Assembly (NCBI GenBank): GCA_002340355.1
Contig: DDLX01000028.1
Coordinates: forward strand, 372,001-436,000
Source: Cytophagales bacterium UBA2561
Lineage (GTDB): Bacteria > Bacteroidota > Bacteroidia > Cytophagales > Thermoflexibacteraceae
DNA length: 64,000 nucleotides
Direction: 5' to 3'
Part shown: piece by piece, positions 36,936 through 45,704 of the stretch
Numbering within the stretch: the stretch's first letter is position 1
Layout: each line of letters opens with the position of its first letter
Program-made: the position numbers and the translations under genes
Notes under the pieces: model-generated
Seen by the model: the letters and a program-made list of their open reading frames with translations, nothing else
What the model was told of the DNA's origin: nothing
The model's database searches: none

Positions 36936-38114
36936 ATGTTAGGACATCATTTTATATTAGATGGTCTAAAAGTAGTAGAATTTACGCAAGCAGTCATGGG
37001 ACCTGTCTGCGGACTTTTTTTAGCCTCAAATGGCGCAGACGTGACCTTAGTCGAACCACCTGAAGGCAACCCTACACGTTATCTTACTGGTTTTGGAAGT
37101 GCTTATTTTCCTTTTTTTAATCGTAATAAGAAAAGTCTGACTCTAGATCTCAAAACTTCTGAGGGGCATAAAGTAGCTCTGAAATTAGTTGAGCAAGCCG
37201 ATATCTTGATTGAGAATTTTGCACCCGGTACGATGGAACGACTTGGACTAGGTTATGCTAAGGTTTCTGAAATCAATCCCAAGCTGATTTATTGCTCATT
37301 AAAAGGTTTTTTGAAAGGCAAATATGAGAACCGTCATGCGATGGATGAGGTCGTACAAATGATGGGCGGATTGGCATACATGACAGGACTCCCCAATCGT
37401 CCGCTTCGAGTTGGCACTTCAGCAATTGATATTACGGGAGGAATGTTTGGATATATCGGAATTTTGCAGGCTTTACTCGAACGCCAACAAACAGGCAAAG
37501 GCAAGTTTATCCGAAGTTCTCTTTTTGAGACGGTTGCCTTTTTTATGGGACAACACTTGACCTATTCCGTATTGGAAAAATCGCCCTTAGTTCCGATGTC
37601 TGTTCGAGTTCCAGCGTGGTCAGTTTATCGTTATTTCGAAACCTTAGATGCCCGAAAAGTCTTCATTGGGATTATCAGTGATCGACATTGGGAACGATTT
37701 TGCAAGGCTTTTGGCAAAAAAGATTTTCTCAATAATCCCAAATTTAAAAGTAATACTTTACGAGTTGAAAATCGTAAAACGTTAATTCCTGCCCTCGAAA
37801 AATTAATGGTGCAGTACTCAGCTCAAGAAATTTATAGACGATGTGAAAAAGCTCAAGTTCCCTTTGCACCTGTAAATAAACCCGAAGATTTATTAGAGGA
37901 TGAACACCTTAATGAAAGTGGTTTTTTGGAAGAACTACCTATTTTTGAGGATGTTATGGGAAAATTACCCAAAATTCCATTAGCCTATGGAGATGAGCTT
38001 GCCGACCCTGGACAACCTGCGCCCGAAGCTGGGAAGCATACCAACTCTATCTTAACGGAACTAGGTTTAGAAGATGCTCAAATCAATCGTTTGAGAGAAC
38101 AAGGGGTCATTTAA
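36936..38114 (+). CDS. Class III CoA-transferase (CaiB/BaiF family)
   Basis: 392 residues of the formyl-CoA transferase fold. The N-terminus LKVVEFTQAVMGPVCGLFLA, NRNKKSLTLDLKTSEG and ADILIENFAPGTMERLGLGY are hallmark segments, and the catalytic Asp lies in NRHAMDEVVQMMGG. It moves CoA between carboxylic acids, probably in degradation of an organic acid. No acyl-CoA dehydrogenase or other partner is adjacent, so the substrate cannot be guessed. Confidence 0.9.
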   Translation: MLGHHFILDGLKVVEFTQAVMGPVCGLFLASNGADVTLVEPPEGNPTRYLTGFGSAYFPFFNRNKKSLTLDLKTSEGHKVALKLVEQADILIENFAPGTMERLGLGYAKVSEINPKLIYCSLKGFLKGKYENRHAMDEVVQMMGGLAYMTGLPNRPLRVGTSAIDITGGMFGYIGILQALLERQQTGKGKFIRSSLFETVAFFMGQHLTYSVLEKSPLVPMSVRVPAWSVYRYFETLDARKVFIGIISDRHWERFCKAFGKKDFLNNPKFKSNTLRVENRKTLIPALEKLMVQYSAQEIYRRCEKAQVPFAPVNKPEDLLEDEHLNESGFLEELPIFEDVMGKLPKIPLAYGDELADPGQPAPEAGKHTNSILTELGLEDAQINRLREQGVI

Positions 38115-38238
38115 TGTTATTGGATTTCACAAAATAATACCAATCTATATTTTAATAAAAATAAATTTCTTAGAGACAATAGTTCGTAAGTTTTTTGTTA
38201 ATATGATTTTTTAAAATTACAATTTATTGATAGTCAAG

Positions 38239-38282
38239 TATTTTCATAGCGTAGGGTTTGTAAACCCCACGCTATGAAAATA
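38239..38282. repeat. 44-bp palindromic repeat (GTAGGGTTTGTAAACCCCAC type)
   Basis: TATTTTCATAGCGTAGGGTTT pairs with AAACCCcACGCTATGAAAATA with one mismatch. The core GGGTTTGTAAACCC and CATAGCG arms match the copies at 6367-6406 and 8135-8165. Confidence 0.85.
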
Positions 38283-38316
38283 AATATTAATTTGCTGTAA
38301 ATCAACATTTTAAACC

Positions 38317-38338
38317 CCTAAGAGTTTACAACTCTTGG
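38317..38338. repeat. Short inverted repeat CCTAAGAGTT/AACTCTTGG
   Basis: CCTAAGAGTT pairs with AACTCTTGG with one bulged base around TAC. It lies 35 bp from the palindromic repeat, and GGAGAGTTAG follows. Together with the neighbouring palindrome it forms a cluster of structured repeats. Confidence 0.6.
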
Positions 38339-38444
38339 AGAGTTAGAGAAAACTTACAAACTATTGTAGAGAATTAAGACCACCCATTGAAAATTATAGA
38401 TTGGTATTGTTATTAATCTACTAAAATTTATCTTTCTCACTAAC

Positions 38445-39422
38445 TCAGAGAATCATATTAAATAAATATCCTGAAATAATAATACAAAGTGTAACTACAC
38501 TAAAAAAGAGAAAAATTAGTTTTAGGGTCATCACTTTCTTCAAGAGCATTGCTTCTGGCAGTGATAACCCAACCACTCCCATCATAAAAGCAATAGCCGT
38601 CCCTAATGGAATTCCTTTTGAAACCAATACCTGAATTACAGGTAATATTCCTGACGCATTAGAGTACATTGGTACGGCTAATATGGTCGCAATAGGAACA
38701 GCAAAAAGATTATCTTTTTCCATATATTTCTCAAAAAAACCCGCTGGAACATATCCATGTATTAGACTTCCTATCGCAATACCTATTATAACATAAGGAC
38801 TAACACTTTTCAGTGTTTTGACCACTTCTACCCAGATAATGGGCATACGTTGTTGAAAAGGTTGTTTTTCGGCTTCAAATTTATTTTGTTCCCTCTGAGC
38901 ATTTGCCAATATTTTTTTTGTCCATGACGTTAAATAACCCTCCAGCTTTAGATTTTGAAGTATCATGCCCGATATTGTACCTAATAACACACCACTTACT
39001 ACATATATTACAGTCGTTTTCACACCAAACAAACTAATAAAAAGCCCTATAGCCACTTCATTTATTAAGGGAGAAGTTATTAAAAATGAGAAAGTTACTC
39101 CTAAAGGAATACCTCCTCTAACGAATCCTATAAATAGTGGAACCGAAGAACAAGAACAAAAAGGTGTTACCACTCCAAATAAACTCGCCATTAGGTACTC
39201 TAAACCATATAATTTATTTCTTGAAAGGAAATTTTGAACCTTATCTATAGGAAAATAACTATTCACCACTCCCATAAAAAAAATGACTACAAAAAGGAGA
39301 ATTAGAATTTTTATCGTATCATAGATAAAGAAATTCAATGCCTCCGCTAAGTGTTGTCCTTTGTCCAAAGATAAGCCTTCATAAACAAACCAATCTGCCA
39401 TATTTTGTATCCAGTCAAACAT
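38445..39422 (-). CDS. Permease of the ArsP/UPF0718 (DUF318) family
   Basis: 325 residues with about eight membrane helices. The family motif FGVVTPFCSCSSVPLF, with three Cys/Ser-rich positions, occurs near residues 90-105, followed by FSFLITSPLINEVA. A second pseudo-repeat (VPIATILAVPMYSNASGILPV) shows the two-fold architecture. Related proteins export trivalent organoarsenicals or link to redox regulation. The upstream region carries two ArsR-like operators, supporting metal(loid) control, but no regulator gene is nearby. Confidence 0.85.
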   Translation of the reverse strand: MFDWIQNMADWFVYEGLSLDKGQHLAEALNFFIYDTIKILILLFVVIFFMGVVNSYFPIDKVQNFLSRNKLYGLEYLMASLFGVVTPFCSCSSVPLFIGFVRGGIPLGVTFSFLITSPLINEVAIGLFISLFGVKTTVIYVVSGVLLGTISGMILQNLKLEGYLTSWTKKILANAQREQNKFEAEKQPFQQRMPIIWVEVVKTLKSVSPYVIIGIAIGSLIHGYVPAGFFEKYMEKDNLFAVPIATILAVPMYSNASGILPVIQVLVSKGIPLGTAIAFMMGVVGLSLPEAMLLKKVMTLKLIFLFFSVVTLCIIISGYLFNMIL

Positions 39423-39458
39423 AAAACTAATTTTTGATGATTTAAAATTATATAGTTT

Positions 39459-39474
39459 ATCGTAAATATACGAT
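39459..39474. promoter_or_regulatory. ArsR-like operator, proximal copy
   Basis: ATCGTAAATATACGAT is a perfect palindrome with 6-bp arms (ATCGTA/TACGAT) and an AATA centre, 37 bp before the permease start. Elements of the form ATCG-A/T-rich-CGAT occur ahead of ArsR/SmtB-controlled genes in Bacteroidota. Confidence 0.6.
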
Positions 39475-39568
39475 TAATTTTTTGATACAAAATACTATTT
39501 CAGGTACCAAAATAACCCGATAGATACATTTGTAAAAATCACTAATACCTTAGTATTTTATATCTTTT

Positions 39569-39584
39569 ATCGCAAATATACGAT
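39569..39584. promoter_or_regulatory. ArsR-like operator, distal copy
   Basis: ATCGCAAATATACGAT matches the proximal copy except at one base and lies exactly 110 bp from it. The surrounding TTTTATCG and CGATTGGATT also resemble the first copy (TTTATCG, CGATTAATT). Confidence 0.6.
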
Positions 39585-39627
39585 TGGATTTGATAATACA
39601 AAAAAGTAAGACAAGTAAAAATTTAAA

Positions 39628-39723
39628 CTCTTCAAGCATTTTCAAGTAAAAATCCAGAAAAATATTTTTAATAAATTCATAACCAGCTTTTTACTTAAAA
39701 CAAGTTATAAATAGCTTGAAGAG
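39628..39723. repeat. Long imperfect inverted repeat, CTCTTCAAGC arms
   Basis: CTCTTCAAGC at 39628-39637 pairs perfectly with GCTTGAAGAG at 39714-39723, with inner pairing of AAGTAAAAA and TTTTTACTT. It lies 19 bp downstream of the secreted-protein gene at 39743 on the minus strand and may act as its terminator. Confidence 0.55.
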
Positions 39724-39742
39724 CCTAAATTAGTAGAAAAGC

Positions 39743-40147
39743 TTACTGACAAGTAACGTCGCCAGACGCATCTATTAAGGCATCAGGGGCATCAGGAGCA
39801 TAAACCTTCACATTAAATTTAATATTATTTCCTTCGTGAGTCATGGTACCACTTTTAGAATAATATTCTTTTCCTTCGGTCAGGCTCATGACTTGTATAA
39901 AAGGACAATCCCCACAACCTTTTGTCATTACATCATCATTTACATCTGCTGAACCCGCATCAGGTGAATTCAAAACCACCACCATATACGACCCATCAGT
40001 TGCCATGATACTAAAATTATTTCCCTCACAAGGGGCATTCGCCTCATGTTCAGTTCCATTAATGGCAACTTTCTGAGCATAAGCCGTTGAAATCTGAATC
40101 ATCCCTACCACAAAAAGGGCATACATTGCTTTTACTATCAATTTCAT
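39743..40147 (-). CDS. Small secreted Cys-containing protein
   Basis: 134 residues with a signal peptide (LIVKAMYALFVVGMIQISTAYAQ). The mature part has four Cys, in NAPCEGN, KGCGDCPF and a C-terminal DVTCQ, likely two disulfides, and beta-strand-rich segments (SIMATDGSYMVVVLNSP, NNIKFNVKVYAP). No recognised family. It is not an obvious partner of the permease, although it shares the permease's upstream DNA. Confidence 0.6.
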   Translation of the reverse strand: MKLIVKAMYALFVVGMIQISTAYAQKVAINGTEHEANAPCEGNNFSIMATDGSYMVVVLNSPDAGSADVNDDVMTKGCGDCPFIQVMSLTEGKEYYSKSGTMTHEGNNIKFNVKVYAPDAPDALIDASGDVTCQ

Positions 40148-40274
40148 TAAGCAAGAGTTTAAATTTGGACGTTAAATATAGTACTTTTCGCAGGTATCGA
40201 AACTACGAATTTTTATTTAATAACGTCAAAATAATTCAAATATTGACCACTTAATAAATCTCAGTAAAGTCTTT

Positions 40275-41243
40275 CTATACAGCATATGCCTGCATTAATC
40301 TATGAGCAAGTACCTCAATATCAGCTTTTCGCACCAATATGTTCAGCCATTTAGTAGGCATGTTTTCTACACCATAATAAATTCCTGCCAAGCCTCCCGT
40401 AACCGCACCAGTTGTATCTGTGTCCTCCCCTAAGTTTACGGCTTTTAGAACAGCTTCGGCATAATTTTCGGAGGTCAATAAACACCAAATTGAAGCCTCC
40501 AACGTATGTAAAACATATCCTGAGCCACTTATTTCTTCGATGGGTAATTCATCAATGTTTTGTACTAAAAGCCTGTCAAACAATGTGATTTCTGAGGAAT
40601 CAAAATTTAAATTTGCCTTCGTATTTTCTGAAATAAATTCTCTAATCTTGGTTTTCCATTCAGCATAAGCCTCAAATTTATCCAATCCGTTTATTAATTT
40701 TAGAGCATATTCAATATATAGAAAACACGCCCAACAAGAACGGAAATGAGCATGAGTTATTGCTGAAACCTTTGAAATGACTTGGAAACGTTCAGATATT
40801 GGCAAGTGTTGAACTTCTAATACCATTGGTAAAATCCGCATCAATGAACCATTTCCGTTTGAACGTTCGGAAGTCCCCCCTGTTTCTATGAGAGGTAGCC
40901 CGTTTTTAATCAATAAAATAGCGGTTACGGTCGCATTTCCAATATCAAATATTTCGCCGTGTGGTGTCCAAAAACTTTCGGTGTACCATCGAACAAAGTT
41001 ATTAGCAATATCCTGTAAATCAAAACTTTTTGAAAGACTTTCTGCTGTACAAAAAAGCATAGAACTATCATCTGACCAAGTACCTTTGGGTTGTTGATGT
41101 GTCCCAAATTCCCGCATATCAGTTACGGGATTTTGTTGAATCTTTTGACGACTCAGGAACTCAACAGGTACACCCAAAGCATCACCAACGGCAGTTCCTA
41201 GTAAAATCCGTTCAGCTATTGTAGAGGTTAACTTTTGATTCAT
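40275..41243 (-). CDS. ADP-ribosylglycohydrolase (DraG-like)
   Basis: 322 residues. Metal-binding motifs of the all-helical ADP-ribosylglycohydrolase fold: GTAVGDALGVPVEF at the N-terminus, GTWSDDSSML, and NLGEDTDTTGAVTGGLAG near the C-terminus, together placing two divalent metal ions. The NGNGSLMRILPM helix and AHFRSCWACF are also typical. It removes ADP-ribose from proteins (mostly Arg) or from small molecules. No ADP-ribosyltransferase lies nearby in the window, so the target is unknown. Confidence 0.93.
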   Translation of the reverse strand: MNQKLTSTIAERILLGTAVGDALGVPVEFLSRQKIQQNPVTDMREFGTHQQPKGTWSDDSSMLFCTAESLSKSFDLQDIANNFVRWYTESFWTPHGEIFDIGNATVTAILLIKNGLPLIETGGTSERSNGNGSLMRILPMVLEVQHLPISERFQVISKVSAITHAHFRSCWACFLYIEYALKLINGLDKFEAYAEWKTKIREFISENTKANLNFDSSEITLFDRLLVQNIDELPIEEISGSGYVLHTLEASIWCLLTSENYAEAVLKAVNLGEDTDTTGAVTGGLAGIYYGVENMPTKWLNILVRKADIEVLAHRLMQAYAV

Positions 41244-41305
41244 ATCTCTGATTTACAGATTTTTATTTTGTACAGAATCATTAAAAACAGTTTTTAAACG
41301 TATGC

Positions 41306-41689
41306 TTAGCGTACTGCAATACATGAAATTTCGATATTCACATCTTTCGGCAAGCGAGCTACTTCAACGGTTTCACGAGCGGGAGCGGTGTTCTCATCAA
41401 AATATGAGCCATATATTTTATTAATCACTTCGAAATTTCCTAAATCCTTGACGAATATGGAACACTTAACTACATTTTCGAAAGTCATTCCTGCACTTTC
41501 TAAAACATACTGTAAGTTTTGCATAACCTGATGTGTTTCACTTTGGATCTCATCGGTTATCATTTTACCTGTTGATTGATCAATTGCGATTTGTCCTGAC
41601 ACAAACAAGGTATCTCCTGCTAAAGTAGCCTGACTATAAGGACCTAATGGAGCAGGAGCATTGGGATTGGTGATAATTCGTTTTGCCAT
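41306..41689 (-). CDS. ridA: RidA-family enamine/imine deaminase
   Basis: 127 residues, the RidA length. NAPAPLGPYSQAT, LFVSGQIAID, VVKCSIFVKDLGNF and the substrate Arg in PARETVEVARLP mark the active site at the trimer interface. It hydrolyses reactive enamines made by PLP enzymes. It lies 62 bp from the neighbouring ADP-ribosylglycohydrolase gene. Confidence 0.96.
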   Translation of the reverse strand: MAKRIITNPNAPAPLGPYSQATLAGDTLFVSGQIAIDQSTGKMITDEIQSETHQVMQNLQYVLESAGMTFENVVKCSIFVKDLGNFEVINKIYGSYFDENTAPARETVEVARLPKDVNIEISCIAVR

Positions 41690-41807
41690 TTTTATATTAT
41701 TTTATTACTTCAAGATTTAACTCAAATATAAGATTTTTATTCTTTTCCCAAAAACTTAAAAACTGATTGGAGTCATTTCTAAATCACTCAAAGGAAAATG
41801 ATTTAGT

Positions 41808-41831
41808 TTTTTAGTATCTATATACTAAAAA
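41808..41831 (-). terminator. Hairpin terminator downstream of uvrB
   Basis: Perfect 10-bp arms TTTTTAGTAT/ATACTAAAAA around CTAT, 41 bp after the uvrB stop, with T-rich sequence on the minus-strand side. Confidence 0.65.
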
Positions 41832-41871
41832 TTAGTAAGACGCTGATTTTTAGAAGTCAGTTCATTCTTTG

Positions 41872-43896
41872 TTAAAATTTTGTTTTCAAAATTGCTTGAA
41901 TCTCCATCATTTCATCACGAAATTTTGCAGCCGTAATAAAATCCAAATCTTTAGCAGCTTGTTCCATTTGTTTCTTGAGGTTTTTAACTTGTTTTTCGAG
42001 GGCTTCTTTACTGGCATGAGCAATCACAGGATCAGCCAAAATATCTGTTTTTTCAGGTTCAACATAAGCTTTTGCCCCTCCTGCTTGCGAATCAGCGGCT
42101 TGGGTTTGTGCCAAAATTTCATCTTTGGATTTCTTGACCGTCTTGGGTATAATTCCGTGTTTTTCATTGTATTCCCGCTGTATTCTACGCCGTCTTTCAG
42201 TTTCAGTGATGGCGGTTTTCATCGAATCCGTTACTTTATCAGCATACATCAAAACTTTACCTTCGGTGTTTCGTGCGGCTCGTCCGATAGTCTGAATCAA
42301 AGAACGAGTATTTCGCAAAAATCCCTCCTTATCAGCATCCATAATTGCCACCAAAGCCACTTCAGGCAAATCCAACCCTTCTCGTAATAAATTAACTCCA
42401 ACCAAGACATCAAAAACTCCCAAACGCAATTCTCGTAAAATTTCAACTCGTTCCAAACTTTTAACCTCCGAATGAATATAACGAGTCTTAATATTCAGGT
42501 TATCAAGATATTTGGTCAATTCTTCCGCCATTCGTTTGGTCAAAGTTGTAATTAAAACCCGATGTTTTACTTTAATTGCCTCATCAATTTCATCTAATAA
42601 ATCATCAATTTGATTTAAGGTTGGACGTACCTCAATAACGGGATCAAGTAAGCCAGTCGGGCGGATAATTTGCTCTACAATTACTCCCTCACTTTCTCGA
42701 AGTTCATAATCAGCAGGCGTAGCACTGACATAGATAATTTGATTAGTTAGCTCTTCAAATTCCTCAAATTTTAATGGTCGATTATCCATCGCCGAAGGCA
42801 ACCGAAAGCCATTATCAACTAAAGAACTTTTACGAGAGCGGTCTCCACCCCACATTGCTCGAACTTGTGGGAGTGTAACATGACTTTCATCAATAAACAT
42901 CAAGTAATCTTCTGGGAAATAGTCCAATAGACAAAAAGGACGAGTTCCTGCTTTTCGTCCATCAAAATACCGAGAATAGTTCTCAATACCTGAACAATAC
43001 CACAATTCTCGCATCATTTCCAAATCAAATTCTGTTCGTTCCTTGATGCGTTTGGCTTCCAAAAATCTGCCTTCGGATTCAAACAGTCGAATTTGTTGTA
43101 TCATATCGTCTTGAATTCGATTGATAGAACGATTTAAGGTTTCTTTTCCTGTTACAAACAAATTAGCGGGAAAAATCGTAATCGCTGTTTCTTCAGCAAA
43201 TCGTTTGCCTGAAAGTGGGTCAATTCGTTGAATGGCTTCAATTTCATCTCCAAAAAACAAAACTCGGTAAGCAAAGTCAGCATAGGCTGGAAAAATATCC
43301 ACAGTATCGCCCTTGACTCGAAAAACTCCTCTAGTAAATTCGGAAGTCGACCGTTGGTACAATATTTCAACTAAAGAAGTTAGAAAAGGAGCAATCGGGA
43401 TTCTATCCCCAACTTTTATCGGAATAATCATATTGGCATATTCTTCAGGGTTTCCCATCCCATAAATACAAGATACTGAAGCAATTACAATCACATCTCT
43501 TCGACCCGACATTAAGGAAGAAGTCGTATGCAAACGTAATTTTTCAATTTCTTCATTAATCAATAAATCTTTTTCGATAAAGGTATCTGTTGCGGAAATG
43601 TAGGCTTCGGGTTGGTAATAATCGTAGTAAGAAATAAAATATTCGACCGCATTATCAGGGAAAAATTGTTTGAATTCACCATAGAGTTGAGCGGCTAAAG
43701 TTTTGTTATGCGCCAAAATCAAAGTAGGACAGTTGAGTTGAGCAATCACATTCGCCATTGTGAACGTTTTTCCTGAACCTGTCACCCCTAATAAAGTTTG
43801 GGCAGAATCGCCGTTTTGGATCCCTTCTACAAGTTGTTCAATAGCTTGAGGTTGGTCACCTGTTGGGGCAAATTCAGCGGTTAATTGATATTCCAT
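41872..43896 (-). CDS. uvrB: Excinuclease ABC subunit B
   Basis: 674 residues from the ATG at 43896 (MEYQLTAEFAPTGDQPQ is the usual start; a longer frame uses TTG at 43929). Walker A GVTGSGKTFTMA, the beta-hairpin YYDYYQPEAYI that locks on damaged DNA, the DEAH-like FIDESHVTLPQV, helicase motif QTIGRAARN and a C-terminal UVR domain (KQVKNLKKQMEQAAKDLDF) binding UvrC. It verifies lesions in nucleotide excision repair. Confidence 0.98.
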   Translation of the reverse strand: MEYQLTAEFAPTGDQPQAIEQLVEGIQNGDSAQTLLGVTGSGKTFTMANVIAQLNCPTLILAHNKTLAAQLYGEFKQFFPDNAVEYFISYYDYYQPEAYISATDTFIEKDLLINEEIEKLRLHTTSSLMSGRRDVIVIASVSCIYGMGNPEEYANMIIPIKVGDRIPIAPFLTSLVEILYQRSTSEFTRGVFRVKGDTVDIFPAYADFAYRVLFFGDEIEAIQRIDPLSGKRFAEETAITIFPANLFVTGKETLNRSINRIQDDMIQQIRLFESEGRFLEAKRIKERTEFDLEMMRELWYCSGIENYSRYFDGRKAGTRPFCLLDYFPEDYLMFIDESHVTLPQVRAMWGGDRSRKSSLVDNGFRLPSAMDNRPLKFEEFEELTNQIIYVSATPADYELRESEGVIVEQIIRPTGLLDPVIEVRPTLNQIDDLLDEIDEAIKVKHRVLITTLTKRMAEELTKYLDNLNIKTRYIHSEVKSLERVEILRELRLGVFDVLVGVNLLREGLDLPEVALVAIMDADKEGFLRNTRSLIQTIGRAARNTEGKVLMYADKVTDSMKTAITETERRRRIQREYNEKHGIIPKTVKKSKDEILAQTQAADSQAGGAKAYVEPEKTDILADPVIAHASKEALEKQVKNLKKQMEQAAKDLDFITAAKFRDEMMEIQAILKTKF

Positions 43897-44159
43897 ATGA
43901 GTCGCGGAGTTAAGCTCACTTTTTAACAAAAAGTTGCGCTACCTTAGTAGAATGAGTTAGAAATCAGAATAAAAAAATATGCTTTTGGAGAGCTAGCATC
44001 AAAGGAGAAGCTCTCATTTTTTGGACGAAAACTTCTCCTCTGTAAAGTTAAAGAAATCTTTAATCTATTTCTTAATTATCTGAAATTTGGACTAACGAAA
44101 AGAACAGAGCCTTGAATTTTTTTGAGGGAATAAACTTTTGATAATCCAAATAAGTTGTA

Positions 44160-45068
44160 CTAATTCAAGCTTTTTCTGTATTCATTTGGACTCATGGTGG
44201 TTTTCTTCTTAAATATTTTGCTGAAATATTGTGAGTATTCAAACCCAAGTGCATAGGCTATTTCGCTGGCACTTTCTTTCGAGTTTAGTAATTGAGTTTT
44301 AGCTTTTTCAATAATGTACTGATGAATATGATCTTGTGCGCCTTTGCCTGTCTCCTTCCGAAGAAGATCACTTAAATATTTCGGAGATATATTCATGGTT
44401 TCAGCACAATACTGAACTGATGGGATTCCAAACTCTAATTGTTTCTCATCCTTATAATATTCTTTTAATAGTTGCTCAAAATCCGTTACAATATCCTGAT
44501 TTAAATTTGTTCTGGTATAGAACTGACGGTCATAAAATCGAACACAATAATTGAGTAATAATTCTAAGTTGGAAATAATTAACGTCTGACTATGGGCATC
44601 TATACGATGACGATATTCCTTTTCTATTTTCTCTGTGATTTCGGTAATTGTTTTTCTTTCATCATCAGATAAATGTAAGGCTTCATCAGAAGCATATGAG
44701 AAAAAAGAATAATCATCTATTTTTTTGCCTAACTCTGATTTTCGGATTAAATCTGGATGAAAGACCAACGTCCAACAGGCTTCATCTTCTGTTTGGTAGT
44801 CTTTATTAAACTCTAAAATTTGATTTGGAGCTGTAAAGATCATCGAACATTCCTGAAAATCATACGAGTTTCTGCCATACTTAGAAATCATAAGCGGACA
44901 GTTTCCTTTCAAACTAATTTGATATAAATCAAAGGTGTATTTAAAATTTTCAGTTGCAATAGTATTATTATCAAAAGGAAACACGGAAATTAATGGGTGT
45001 TTCGGCTTTTCCAAACCCAAAAACTGATGTACTTCTGATATACTATTAACTCGCATCACATCTTTCAT
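44160..45068 (-). CDS. AraC-family transcriptional regulator
   Basis: 302 residues. An N-terminal cupin-like sensing region (about 1-180) leads to the C-terminal two-HTH DNA-binding domain: SVQYCAETMNISPKYLSDLLR, then SASEIAYALGFEYSQYFSKIFKKKTTMSPNEYRKS (first part given in segments). The final MSPNEYRK is typical. The SRPBCC gene lies 13 bp upstream on the same strand, so they form an operon and the regulator may sense a related small molecule. Confidence 0.93.
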   Translation of the reverse strand: MKDVMRVNSISEVHQFLGLEKPKHPLISVFPFDNNTIATENFKYTFDLYQISLKGNCPLMISKYGRNSYDFQECSMIFTAPNQILEFNKDYQTEDEACWTLVFHPDLIRKSELGKKIDDYSFFSYASDEALHLSDDERKTITEITEKIEKEYRHRIDAHSQTLIISNLELLLNYCVRFYDRQFYTRTNLNQDIVTDFEQLLKEYYKDEKQLEFGIPSVQYCAETMNISPKYLSDLLRKETGKGAQDHIHQYIIEKAKTQLLNSKESASEIAYALGFEYSQYFSKIFKKKTTMSPNEYRKSLN

Positions 45069-45081
45069 TACTCAGTTTTGT

Positions 45082-45558
45082 TTATTGATATCTACGCTCA
45101 ACTTCTTTTTTTAGCTCTCTATTAAATGCTTGATACCCTTTTACATAAATCTTAGATAGATAACCACCCAAAAGCCAAGTAGCTCCTTTAGTTAGTTCGT
45201 CACTTTGAATAAATCGGGAAGTTTGGTGATTTATTGTTAATATCTTAAAATGATGATTATCACAAATACCCATAGGTCCTTTTTCTGCCCAATAGAATTC
45301 CTTGCCCTCCTCTACGCTAATTGTGTGTTCTATCGCATTATAATTTTCTTTCGAGGGGTTTAGTTGAAATTTAGCTGTGATTTTATCACCATCAACTAAC
45401 TCACCCTCAATATCTATCATAAAAGCAGCCCATTTTTTATATGATTTGGTATCCTTCAAAACATCCCAAACTTGCTCTGCGGGTGCATTGATTATGATAT
45501 CAGTATAGATTTTTCTGTGAGACCATTTCACTTTTTCTACTTTTATTGACTCTTCCAT
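45082..45558 (-). CDS. SRPBCC (START/Bet v 1-like) ligand-binding protein
   Basis: 158 residues with the Bet v 1-like start: TDIIINAPAEQVWDVLKDTKSYKKW, then strands around GDKITAKFQLNP and a long C-terminal helix (KGYQAFNRELKKEVERR). These proteins hold hydrophobic ligands in a cavity; specific function unknown. It is first in a two-gene operon with the AraC regulator. Confidence 0.88.
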   Translation of the reverse strand: MEESIKVEKVKWSHRKIYTDIIINAPAEQVWDVLKDTKSYKKWAAFMIDIEGELVDGDKITAKFQLNPSKENYNAIEHTISVEEGKEFYWAEKGPMGICDNHHFKILTINHQTSRFIQSDELTKGATWLLGGYLSKIYVKGYQAFNRELKKEVERRYQ

Positions 45559-45704
45559 TTTCTATTTTTGTTTTGTTCATTAACACAGTAACAAAATTAG
45601 GAGAAGCTAAAATCGAAAATGTATGCGAATTGCCAATATTTGTATTCTTTTTTCATCTCTCATACCTAACTCATCCAGCTAGGGAGTAACTCTTGATTTT
45701 TGTT

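Larger units (their letters stand above)
38115..38444. other. Intergenic region with two hairpin repeats
   Basis: 330 bp between convergent genes. It contains a palindromic repeat (38239-38282) and a second hairpin (38317-38338); no ORF seen. Confidence 0.6.
39423..39742. other. Permease upstream region with operators and a long hairpin
   Basis: 320 bp without a credible ORF. It holds the two operator-like palindromes (39459-39474, 39569-39584) and an imperfect long inverted repeat (39628-39723) next to the end of the following minus-strand gene. Confidence 0.6.

Noticed and set aside
38445..40147. Complete arsenic resistance operon
   Set aside because: Only the permease and operator-like sites are present; no arsR, arsenate reductase or ArsB found.
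41872..42387. Long plus-strand ORF over uvrB
   Set aside because: Antisense shadow of uvrB; Phe/Ser-rich translation without family features.
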